Assembly: GCA_021828225.1 (NCBI GenBank) | Contig: JAKASH010000140.1 | Coordinates: forward strand, 1-7,340 | DNA: 7,340 nucleotides | Reading direction: 5' to 3' | Source of the DNA: Acidobacteriota bacterium | GTDB lineage: Bacteria; Acidobacteriota; Terriglobia; UBA7540 | Shown here: positions 1 to 5,763 of the stretch, in pieces | Numbering within the stretch: position 1 is the stretch's first letter | How the letters are laid out: each line of letters opens with the position of its first letter | Notes under the pieces: model-generated | Told to the model about the DNA's origin: nothing | The model's database searches: none | The model's input: the letters and a program-made list of their open reading frames with translations, nothing else | Position numbers and translations under genes: made by a program

Positions 1-1
1 T

Positions 2-1588
2 AACACAGCCCCGGCGAACTATTCGGAGCGCGACCTGCGGGAAGCCTTCCTGGTTCCTTTTCGCGCGGCTGTCCGGGATGCCCAGGTGGGAAGCGTCATG
101 GCCGCCTACAATGAGATCAATGGCGGCATCCCCTGCCACATTAATCACTGGCTGCTGGAAGACGTTCTGCGAGGGGAATGGGGATTTCGCGGCTACGTCA
201 CCTCGGACGGCGCGGGGCTCGAGATGCTGGTCAACACGCACCACATCGCCGCCGATTACGCCGGGGCGGCGCGCATGGCGCTCGCGGCAGGACTTGATTA
301 CGACCGCTCAGATGGGTCCGTCTATGCCACCCTGGCGGACCAGGTGCGCGCGGGCAAAATTCCGGAAAGCGAAATCGACCGGGCTGTGTCGAAAATCCTC
401 GCGGTGAAGTTCCGTCTGGGGCTGTTTGAAGATCCGTACGCTGATCCCAACTACGCGGAGCGGATCACCAACTCCGAACCGCACCGCAAACTGGCGCTGG
501 AAGTGGCGCAGAAGGCCATCGTGCTTCTGAAGAACGGAGGCAATCTGCTGCCTCTTGATCTGAAGAAATACAAAACCATCGCGGTGATCGGTCCGGACGC
601 AGCCAGCGTGCACCTGGGCGGCTACAGCCGGCCGCCCGGGGGACGCGGTGTGAGCCTTCTGCAGGGTATTCGGGAGCGCGCCGGCTCATCAGCGCATGTG
701 GTCTACGCCGAAGGCTGCCAGATAACCGTCCGCGTTCATGGCAAAGTCGAGCTTCCCAATCCGAAGGTTCAAATCGAAAGCATCCGCGCCGCAACCGAGA
801 TGGCGCGCAAAGCAGATGTAGCCATTCTGGTCCTGGGTGGCAATGAAGAGACGTGCCATGAGGCGAGCATCCGGAACCCGGGGGACCGGGACTCACTCGG
901 CATGGTTGGCCTTCAAAACCGGTTGGTTCAGTCAGTCGTCGAAACCGGGACCCCGACGGTCGTCTTCCTGATCAATGGCCGTCCGCTTTCGATCAACTAT
1001 GCGGCTGAACACGTGCCGGCTATCCTGGAAGGCTGGTACCTGGGCCAGGAGGGCGGCACCGCCGCGGCCCAGGTGCTGTTTGGAGATGTCAACCCGGGCG
1101 GCAAGCTCACAATCACCTTTCCGCGCTCCGTAGGCGAGCTGCCGGCTTACTACTACCACAAGCCTTCGGCCGATGTGCCCTACCTGTTTGAGAAGCACGG
1201 CCCGCTTTTCCCCTTTGGCCACGGCTTGAGCTATACCACCTTCAGTTTTTCCAACCTCAGGCTTACGCCCGCCCGGATAGCATCTGAAGGCGAGACGACC
1301 GTCAGAGTGGAGGTGACCAACACCGGTTCGCGGGCGGGCGACGAGGTTGCACAGCTTTACCTGCGCGACCGGGTGAGCAGCGTAACGCGGCCGGTCAAGC
1401 AGTTGGCGGGCTTCCGCCGGGTCCACCTAAAGCCGGGCGAGACGCAGACGGTGCGATTCAAGCTGACGCCCGAGGAACTCGGCTTTTACAACGCGGATAT
1501 GCACTGGATTGTCGAGCCGGGCGCGTTCGACATCATGGTCGGTTCGAGTTCGGCCCAGACAATCAGCACAACGCTCGAGGTGGTTTAG
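2..1588 (+). CDS. GH3 beta-glucosidase/beta-xylosidase, 5'-partial
   Basis: This is a retaining glycoside hydrolase of family 3 that would release glucose, xylose or a similar unit from the non-reducing end of beta-linked oligosaccharides, probably in the periplasm. The frame is open from base 2 (528 codons visible). Relatives with this architecture run to roughly 750-870 residues, so about a third is missing at the N-terminus, including any signal peptide. The fragment opens with the typical NYSERDLREAF segment of the (beta/alpha)8 domain. The nucleophile is Asp69 of the fragment (bases 206-208) in TSDGAG. The second alpha/beta domain starts near AIVLLKNGG; the likely acid/base is Glu287 (TCHEAS) just before GDRDSL. 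LINGRPLSI and PFGHGLSYTTF are standard GH3 signatures, and the last ~90 residues form a fibronectin-III-like domain ending in EPGAFDIMVGSS. The family is certain; substrate cannot be read. It is not clearly in an operon with the next gene, because 320 bp and a TATAAT box intervene. Confidence 0.95.
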   Translation, partial: NTAPANYSERDLREAFLVPFRAAVRDAQVGSVMAAYNEINGGIPCHINHWLLEDVLRGEWGFRGYVTSDGAGLEMLVNTHHIAADYAGAARMALAAGLDYDRSDGSVYATLADQVRAGKIPESEIDRAVSKILAVKFRLGLFEDPYADPNYAERITNSEPHRKLALEVAQKAIVLLKNGGNLLPLDLKKYKTIAVIGPDAASVHLGGYSRPPGGRGVSLLQGIRERAGSSAHVVYAEGCQITVRVHGKVELPNPKVQIESIRAATEMARKADVAILVLGGNEETCHEASIRNPGDRDSLGMVGLQNRLVQSVVETGTPTVVFLINGRPLSINYAAEHVPAILEGWYLGQEGGTAAAQVLFGDVNPGGKLTITFPRSVGELPAYYYHKPSADVPYLFEKHGPLFPFGHGLSYTTFSFSNLRLTPARIASEGETTVRVEVTNTGSRAGDEVAQLYLRDRVSSVTRPVKQLAGFRRVHLKPGETQTVRFKLTPEELGFYNADMHWIVEPGAFDIMVGSSSAQTISTTLEVV

Positions 1589-1642
1589 AGAATCGACCAG
1601 ATGCAGCCTGGCCAGCGGAAATCACGCAGTTGGTGGTGGTAG

Positions 1643-1668
1643 CCACGCATCGTGAGTGCTGAGCGTGG
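1643..1668. repeat. Inverted repeat CCACGC...GCGTGG
   Basis: A perfect 6-bp inverted repeat (1643-1648 and 1663-1668) with a 14-nt loop sits 54 bp after the GH3 stop codon. No T-run follows, so it is not a clear intrinsic terminator. It may be a 3'-end hairpin of the GH3 transcript or chance. Confidence 0.3.
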
Positions 1669-1687
1669 GCCATATCCCTTGAAGAAC

Positions 1688-1720
1688 CTACGGTTAAATC
1701 TAACTGCGATTTAACTGTGG
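1688..1720. repeat. Hairpin / operator-like inverted repeat upstream of dehydratase
   Basis: GTTAAATC (1693-1700) and GATTTAAC (1708-1715) form a perfect 8-bp inverted repeat around a 7-nt centre. As RNA the stem extends to 13 pairs (1688-1700 with 1708-1720) if two G-U pairs are allowed. The motif TAACTG-C/T-G also occurs twice in direct orientation, at 1701-1708 and 1712-1719. The two copies are 11 bp apart, which is one helical turn. The element ends about 40 bp upstream of the TATAAT box and is AT-rich in a GC-rich setting. No T-run follows it, so an operator or activator site is likelier than a terminator. Confidence 0.45.
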
Positions 1721-1760
1721 CTCCCCTCTGAACAGACGCTCCCACAAAGGCGAAGCGGAG

Positions 1761-1766
1761 TATAAT
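1761..1766 (+). promoter_or_regulatory. Candidate -10 box (TATAAT) of the dehydratase-sulfatase unit
   Basis: A perfect TATAAT lies 143 bp upstream of the dehydratase ATG. No recognisable -35 hexamer is present at 16-18 bp spacing (GCTCCC at 17), and there is no extended TG. A promoter here would therefore probably depend on an activator, perhaps bound at the repeat element 40 bp upstream. That dependence is inference. Confidence 0.45.
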
Positions 1767-1786
1767 TGCACGCGACGGCGAAGGCA

Positions 1787-1798
1787 GAATTGCAATTC
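1787..1798. promoter_or_regulatory. 12-bp perfect palindrome, candidate operator
   Basis: GAATTGCAATTC is a perfect palindrome centred about 30 bp downstream of the TATAAT box, a classic position for a repressor operator. Its AATTGCA core also occurs in direct orientation within the TATAAT region (1764-1770), 24 bp upstream. No particular regulator can be named from the sequence. Confidence 0.35.
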
Positions 1799-1897
1799 CC
1801 GCATCTTCAGGGTTGCCGGTCCAAGCCGGTGACAGCTTTGCGCGAAGACGCCGCAGGATGCCTGCCAGGCAGGGGCGGCGGAATCCACTGGTTTTGC

Positions 1898-1906
1898 GAG
1901 GAGGAG
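1898..1906 (+). promoter_or_regulatory. Ribosome binding site fixing the dehydratase start
   Basis: GAGGAGGAG, containing AGGAGG at 1899-1904, is followed after 4 nt by ATG at 1909. The protein then starts MQRRTFLRAAG, which places a twin-arginine motif right at the N-terminus. This chooses 1909 over the longer in-frame start at 1813. Confidence 0.85.
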
Positions 1907-1908
1907 TG

Positions 1909-3171
1909 ATGCAACGTCGAACATTTCTTCGAGCAGCAGGACTGGGAGGCGCGGCGACAGTGGCCGGCCGCGGTGTTGCGGGCTCGGCGCCTGGCGCTGT
2001 CAACGCTGCCGATTCATCCTTTCCGTCAAAGGCTTCCGGAATGAAGATCACGCGAATTCGTTTCTACCACAATCCCCAATCGCCCCCGGCCTTTAATCAG
2101 AGCTTCAACATCGTGACCGTGGAAACCGACCAGGGGATCACGGGCGTGGGCGAAGGCGGGTCACCGGACACCGTGAAGCAGTGCGCCGCCATGATCATCG
2201 GCGAAGACCCGATGCGCATTGAACACTTGTGGCAGATGATGTTTCGTGGCTACTTTTATCCTGCCGGCCGCGAGAAGCTGGATGCCCTGGGAGCCATCGA
2301 CCTGGCGCTCTGGGACATCAAAGGGAAGGCGTTGGGTGTGCCGGTCTATGAGCTGCTGGGCGGGCTTTCGCGCAACCATGTGGAGTGTTACTCAACGGGC
2401 TTTCCTCGCCAAGGCACGCTCAAGGAAAGCGCGCGCGCCTGCATGGAAGCAGGTTTTCGCGCCTTCCGCTTTGCCACCGCCGACCCATCCAGCGGACAGG
2501 GCTTCAATTCGCACCAGGCGGTCCGCAAGACTTTTCAGGATTGCGCCGAGATTCGCGAGGGAGTTGGTCCTGACGGAGACTGGGCGCTGGATTTTCACAC
2601 TCGCTTCGATTTCCCCAGCGCCGTGCGCCTCTCCACTCTGATCGAGCCGCTGGAGCCTTATTTCGCGGAAGACCTGGTCCGCTCGGAAAACTCCGGGGTT
2701 TATCGTGAGCTGCGCGCGCATGTTAAAGTGCCCATCGCAGTGGGCGAGCAGTTTGGCAGCAAGTGGGACATCCGGTGGCTCATCGAAAACCAGTTGATCG
2801 ATTTCTCGCGCGCGACGCTGCCAAACGTCGGCGGCATCACGGAATATATGAAAATTGCGGCGCTCTGCGATACGCACTATGTCGGGCTGATTCCCCATTT
2901 CACAGGCCCGGTTTCAGAGGCGGCGCTGGTCCACTGCTGCGGCGTTTTTCCGGGGCCGGTCATGATGGAAATGCTCGGCACCGGCATTCACCATTATGCT
3001 CACCTGCCGCAATTCTACGATTTCCGAAACGGGAAGCTCTGGCCCAATCGCCGTCCGGGACTGGGAGTGGAGCTCGACACGAAACCGCTGCAAATGGCCG
3101 CCGAAATCACAGAGATCTCGCGGCCCATTCCCATGCTCCATCGCCCCGACGGATCGATTACAAACTGGTAA
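1909..3171 (+). CDS. Tat-exported enolase-superfamily sugar-acid dehydratase, DgoD/GalD-like
   Basis: This 420-residue protein belongs to the mandelate racemase subgroup of the enolase superfamily. It would abstract the C2 proton of an aldonic acid and eliminate water to give a 2-keto-3-deoxy acid. The enolase N-terminal fold (about residues 45-165) contains TGVGEGG. The barrel carries Mg ligands Asp228 (LDFHTRF), Glu254 (FAEDL) and Glu280 (VGEQF). Catalytic His230 and His330 (IPHFTGP) are both present. These spacings equal those I recall for E. coli galactonate dehydratase (D183, H185, E209, E235, H285). The N-terminus (RRTFLRAAGLGG..., possible cleavage after AVNA near residue 33) looks like a Tat signal, although an Arg inside the hydrophobic stretch weakens it. 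Cytoplasmic DgoD lacks such a leader; without it the length matches DgoD. The sulfatase follows after 88 bp and is probably co-transcribed. Galactonate is the nearest guess, but other aldonates, or racemase rather than dehydratase activity, remain possible. Confidence 0.88.
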   Translation: MQRRTFLRAAGLGGAATVAGRGVAGSAPGAVNAADSSFPSKASGMKITRIRFYHNPQSPPAFNQSFNIVTVETDQGITGVGEGGSPDTVKQCAAMIIGEDPMRIEHLWQMMFRGYFYPAGREKLDALGAIDLALWDIKGKALGVPVYELLGGLSRNHVECYSTGFPRQGTLKESARACMEAGFRAFRFATADPSSGQGFNSHQAVRKTFQDCAEIREGVGPDGDWALDFHTRFDFPSAVRLSTLIEPLEPYFAEDLVRSENSGVYRELRAHVKVPIAVGEQFGSKWDIRWLIENQLIDFSRATLPNVGGITEYMKIAALCDTHYVGLIPHFTGPVSEAALVHCCGVFPGPVMMEMLGTGIHHYAHLPQFYDFRNGKLWPNRRPGLGVELDTKPLQMAAEITEISRPIPMLHRPDGSITNW

Positions 3172-3248
3172 GCCGGATGGGCGAGCGTCTTTAGTAAAAG
3201 CAGCTTCTGGTGCGCAGGGCAGCAGGTTTGCTTTATTACTTCATAACC

Positions 3249-3254
3249 GGAGGG
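3249..3254 (+). promoter_or_regulatory. Ribosome binding site fixing the sulfatase start
   Basis: GGAGGG lies 5 nt before ATG at 3260. The reading frame stays open upstream to 2996 inside the dehydratase gene. This site and the Tat motif directly after the ATG identify 3260 as the start. Confidence 0.8.
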
Positions 3255-3259
3255 AACTA

Positions 3260-4807
3260 ATGGACCAGAATAACGACCGCAGGAAGCAGACCAGAAGGGA
3301 GTTTTTGAAAGCGGGCGCAGGAGCGTTAGGAGCCCTCGGCGTGGCCGGCAGTTCATTGGGCGCGACGCCAGGCAGGACAGCCGCGGGAGATCCGAGGCCT
3401 AACTTTGTTTTCTTTCTGGGCGAAGGAGTGCGAGCGGATGAATTCAGTGCAAGCAGAATACAAGGCTGGGACGCGAACGGACTCAGCGCGATGGGGAACA
3501 AAATGATCTCCACGCCGCATCTGGACCGCATTGTCCACGAGGGCATCACCTTTCACAACGCTTTTGTCACCTACGCTCTCTGCCTGCCCTCGCGGGCGTC
3601 GATCCTCACCGGCCTTTATCCCCACCAAACCGGGGCCATCGACAACCGCAGCCGCCATATTCCTGAGAGTGTCCCGACGATTGCCGACATGCTGCGCGAA
3701 GCTGGCTATGAGGTGGCCTTTTTCGGCAAGGTTCATGTGCACGACATGAGCAAACGCAATTGGGATACATTCTTTGGAGTTGAGGAAGCCGGCGCGAACT
3801 ACTATCGGCCAGTCCTGATCGAGAGCCATCACGGAGTGGTCCAGCCGCCCAAAGAGTATCACGGTTACGTTGACCACATTATCGTAGACCGGGCGCTCGA
3901 GTGGCTGAATCAGAAACATGACAAGCCTTACTGTCTCTTCATGTGGTTCATCGCGCCGCATGCTCCGTTCTACCGGCCGCGGCACCTGCTCGACTTATAT
4001 AATGGCGTGCCGATTCCCAAGCCCGTTACATTTGACGACGACTTGAAAGGTTATCCCGGCAAGCCGCTGGCGTTTAAGAATGCCTACAACAAGATCGGAA
4101 CCACCGTTCTCGGGAATGACGACCCGCGCTCCCTTGAGGAGCTTGTGAAGGACCATTGCGCCGGGGTGGTGGACAACGATGCCAACGTTGGCAGGATCAT
4201 GGATGCGCTCGAGAAGGCAGGAACCCTGGATGACACTGCGATTGTCCTCAGCGCGGATCACGGATTCTTTCTCGGAGAATGGCGGTTCTACGACAAGCGC
4301 TTCATGCACGAGCCTTCGATCCGGGTGCCTCTCGCGATCCGCTATCCGCGCATGATCCGAGCCGGCTTAATCCCTGACGAGATGGCTCTGAATATCGATA
4401 TTCCTCCAACCATATTGGAACTGGCCGGGGTGAAATCTCCCGATTGGCAGGACTGGGTCCAGGGACGGAGCCTTGTTCCCTTCATGAAAGGCACGCCACC
4501 GTCTGACTGGCGCAAGGACTGGCTCTACGAATACTATGAGTGGCCGGGCGTAGAAGAGGTCAAGCCGAACCGCGGCGTCCGCACCACCCGCTACAAGATG
4601 ATTCACTATTTTCTACCGCCTGAGGAATTCGAACTCTACGATCTTCAGGAAGACCCGGGAGAACTTCACAACCTTTACGGCGATCCGCGCTACGCAACGC
4701 TGGCCAGAGATCTCCTGCATCGCATTGACGAGCTTCGAAAAGAAACCGGCGACGTCTACACTTACGAGATGCCCAACTCCCAGGAGTTCGAACGCCAGAA
4801 GATGTGA
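3260..4807 (+). CDS. Tat-exported type I (formylglycine) sulfatase
   Basis: This 515-residue protein is an arylsulfatase-type enzyme of the alkaline phosphatase superfamily (sulfatase family S1). It would hydrolyse sulfate esters, probably on a glycan, outside the cytoplasm. The Tat signal is TRREFLKAGAGALGALG (RR at 12-13). Catalytic Cys108 lies in CLPSRASILTG, the CxPSR motif converted to formylglycine by a maturase (none in this window); Arg112 completes it. Other family residues present are Lys157 and His159 (FFGKVH), His234 (APHAPF), Asp333 and His334 (SADHG) and Lys346 (YDKRF). The C-terminal subdomain ends with ELYDLQEDPGELHNLY, typical of glycan sulfatases. The N-terminal strand reads FLGEGVRADEF where most sulfatases have an Asp-Asp or Asp-Gln metal pair: Glu55 replaces the first and Gly56 the second. 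The gene is probably co-transcribed with the dehydratase. The natural substrate is unknown, and the altered metal site leaves some doubt about ordinary sulfatase activity. Confidence 0.92.
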   Translation: MDQNNDRRKQTRREFLKAGAGALGALGVAGSSLGATPGRTAAGDPRPNFVFFLGEGVRADEFSASRIQGWDANGLSAMGNKMISTPHLDRIVHEGITFHNAFVTYALCLPSRASILTGLYPHQTGAIDNRSRHIPESVPTIADMLREAGYEVAFFGKVHVHDMSKRNWDTFFGVEEAGANYYRPVLIESHHGVVQPPKEYHGYVDHIIVDRALEWLNQKHDKPYCLFMWFIAPHAPFYRPRHLLDLYNGVPIPKPVTFDDDLKGYPGKPLAFKNAYNKIGTTVLGNDDPRSLEELVKDHCAGVVDNDANVGRIMDALEKAGTLDDTAIVLSADHGFFLGEWRFYDKRFMHEPSIRVPLAIRYPRMIRAGLIPDEMALNIDIPPTILELAGVKSPDWQDWVQGRSLVPFMKGTPPSDWRKDWLYEYYEWPGVEEVKPNRGVRTTRYKMIHYFLPPEEFELYDLQEDPGELHNLYGDPRYATLARDLLHRIDELRKETGDVYTYEMPNSQEFERQKM

Positions 4808-4856
4808 GAATCTCTCGATAAGAAGTGGTTTCAAGGAGCCCGGAACTTAGGGATTT

Positions 4857-5516
4857 CTAAGGATTCTTCTTGAGTTCCTGCTTCTTGAGGTGATCGACCA
4901 GTCTTTTCCGCACGGCCTGGATATGTTCGACCATCAGTCTGGCTGCCGTTTCTCGCTGTCCTTTTTCAAGAGCCTCGAGAATGCGGATATGCTGCTTTAT
5001 CGAACTTTGGCCGGTCAGCTCAAACGTCTGGCGACGCAGGATCGTCATCTGGTTGTGCATACTTTCGAGCATCTTGCGCAGACGTGAATTGTTGCTTGCC
5101 TTGGCCAGAGTCGTGTGAAACGCGGTGTCCCTGCGGATGTAATTAGGCTTGTCATTCTTTTCAAGGTAGGATTGGGCCGAATGGGCAATCTCATGCAGAT
5201 GGGCCAGGGTCTTTGAATCGAGCACCGCGTTACGCACGACGAGCGCTTCCAACACCTCGCGCAGTTCGTAAATCTCTTCCACATCATGAATTGAAAACTC
5301 GCGCACGAAGGCGCCGCGGCGGGGGATGATGGTAATCAACCCCTCAGACTCAAGCCGGTTCAAGGCCTCGCGAATCGGGGACTTGCTGATTCCATAGCGA
5401 TTCGCAAAGTAGGCCTCAGTAAAATGCTGTTGTCCGTCCAGTCTGCCCGTAACAATCTCATCCCGGATAGACCGATAGGCCTGTTGGGTGAGGTTCTCTG
5501 GTATTTTGAGTTTCAA
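4857..5516 (-). CDS. GntR-family transcriptional regulator, FadR subfamily (FCD domain)
   Basis: This 219-residue DNA-binding regulator has a winged helix-turn-helix at about residues 8-75, including the signature SKSPIREALNRLESEGL and the wing IIPRRGAFV. An all-helical FCD ligand-binding domain follows (about 80-205). The usual FCD metal/ligand residues are present: Asp130 and His134 (RDTAFH), His176 (KQHIRI) and His198 (VEHIQA). FCD members commonly bind carboxylic or sugar acids such as lactate, gluconate and galactonate. This fits a neighbourhood with an aldonate dehydratase-like and a LarA-like enzyme, but the ligand is inference. The length is normal for the family. The ATG at 5516 is preceded by a modest purine-rich ribosome site (GAGAGAG). 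The gene lies 247 bp downstream of the larA-like gene on the same strand and converges on the sulfatase with a 49-bp gap. An extended -10 box and operator-like repeats in front suggest its own promoter and possible autoregulation. Confidence 0.95.
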   Translation of the reverse strand: MKLKIPENLTQQAYRSIRDEIVTGRLDGQQHFTEAYFANRYGISKSPIREALNRLESEGLITIIPRRGAFVREFSIHDVEEIYELREVLEALVVRNAVLDSKTLAHLHEIAHSAQSYLEKNDKPNYIRRDTAFHTTLAKASNNSRLRKMLESMHNQMTILRRQTFELTGQSSIKQHIRILEALEKGQRETAARLMVEHIQAVRKRLVDHLKKQELKKNP

Positions 5517-5530
5517 TGTTTTCTCTCTCA

Positions 5531-5564
5531 GGTGGTTCTGGCTCGGGCCCTCTGTGCTACCACC
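5531..5564 (-). repeat. Inverted repeat GGTGGT...ACCACC in regulator leader
   Basis: A perfect 6-bp inverted repeat (5531-5536 and 5559-5564) with a 22-nt loop lies just upstream of the regulator's ribosome site. The loop includes GGGCCC and can form an inner GGC/GCC stem. It could be an mRNA hairpin in the leader or a pair of TGGT/ACCA half-sites of the kind FadR-type regulators use. The assignment is speculative. Confidence 0.3.
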
Positions 5565-5569
5565 TTTTG

Positions 5570-5579
5570 TTAGTTCTAA
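5570..5579. promoter_or_regulatory. Candidate operator at the regulator start site
   Basis: TTAG-TT-CTAA is a short quasi-palindrome 4 to 13 bp downstream of the minus-strand -10 box, covering the expected transcription start. The position would suit autorepression by the GntR protein. It is short enough to be chance in an AT-rich patch. Confidence 0.25.
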
Positions 5580-5582
5580 TTA

Positions 5583-5591
5583 TTTATACCA
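5583..5591 (-). promoter_or_regulatory. Extended -10 promoter of the GntR regulator
   Basis: Read on the minus strand this is TGGTATAAA: a TATAAA box (5 of 6 consensus bases) with the TG of an extended -10. The -35 region at 17-bp spacing (TAAGCA) is poor, as often seen with extended -10 promoters. It would give a leader of about 60 nt before the ATG at 5516. Confidence 0.5.
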
Positions 5592-5763
5592 CACAGCAGA
5601 GATAATGCTTATTCCGGAACGTGCTCGCAGCGTAGTGGAAGAACTGACTCTACACCGCACAGGGCGCACTCTTGCCATTCAGTTAGCAGGAGCAAGTCCC
5701 CTTTCCCTGCCATTCTTGCATCCATCATTGCAGCTCTTCGCGCAACTTTCGAGATCCGCCATT

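Larger units (their letters stand above)
1589..1908. other. Regulatory-looking intergenic region
   Basis: This 320-bp stretch lies between the GH3 stop and the dehydratase start and has no convincing gene. From left to right it holds a 6-bp inverted repeat (CCACGC/GCGTGG), an 8-bp perfect inverted repeat overlapping a direct repeat, a TATAAT box, a 12-bp perfect palindrome, a CCTGCC-A-GGCAGG palindrome (1861-1873) and a strong ribosome site. If the TATAAT box is used, the dehydratase mRNA carries a leader of about 135 nt. The frame is open upstream of the chosen start, back to an ATG at 1813. That extension would put an Arg-rich stretch before the Tat motif and ignore the ribosome site, so it is not taken as coding. 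Confidence 0.6.
5517..5763. other. Intergenic region between larA-like gene and GntR regulator
   Basis: This 247-bp gap lies on the path from the larA-like stop to the regulator start. The half near the regulator holds an extended -10 promoter and inverted repeats, listed separately. The half near larA contains only a doubtful 27-codon frame (5762-5679, minus) directly after the larA-like stop. I see no clear intrinsic terminator. Confidence 0.5.

Noticed and set aside
308..1426. Minus-strand open frames opposite the GH3 gene
   Set aside because: They are shadows of a strongly conserved GH3 coding frame and show no protein-family features.
1813..1908. Longer N-terminus for the dehydratase from an upstream in-frame ATG
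   Set aside because: The extension is Arg-rich and low in information, and it would bury the twin-arginine motif; a strong AGGAGG site precedes the ATG at 1909.
3193..3240. Imperfect hairpin AGTAAAAGCA with TGCTTTATTACT between dehydratase and sulfatase
   Set aside because: Pairing is broken by a two-base insertion, the loop is long and no T-run follows; more likely chance, and the two genes are probably co-transcribed.
2996..3259. Longer N-terminus for the sulfatase overlapping the dehydratase gene
   Set aside because: It overlaps a well-supported gene in another frame; GGAGGG and the Tat motif fix the start at 3260.
4808..4861. Shared terminator between the convergent sulfatase and regulator genes (CTTAG at 4846-4850 with CTAAG at 4857-4861)
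   Set aside because: The stem is only 5 bp, partly inside the regulator's coding end, AT-rich, and lacks a T-run in either direction.
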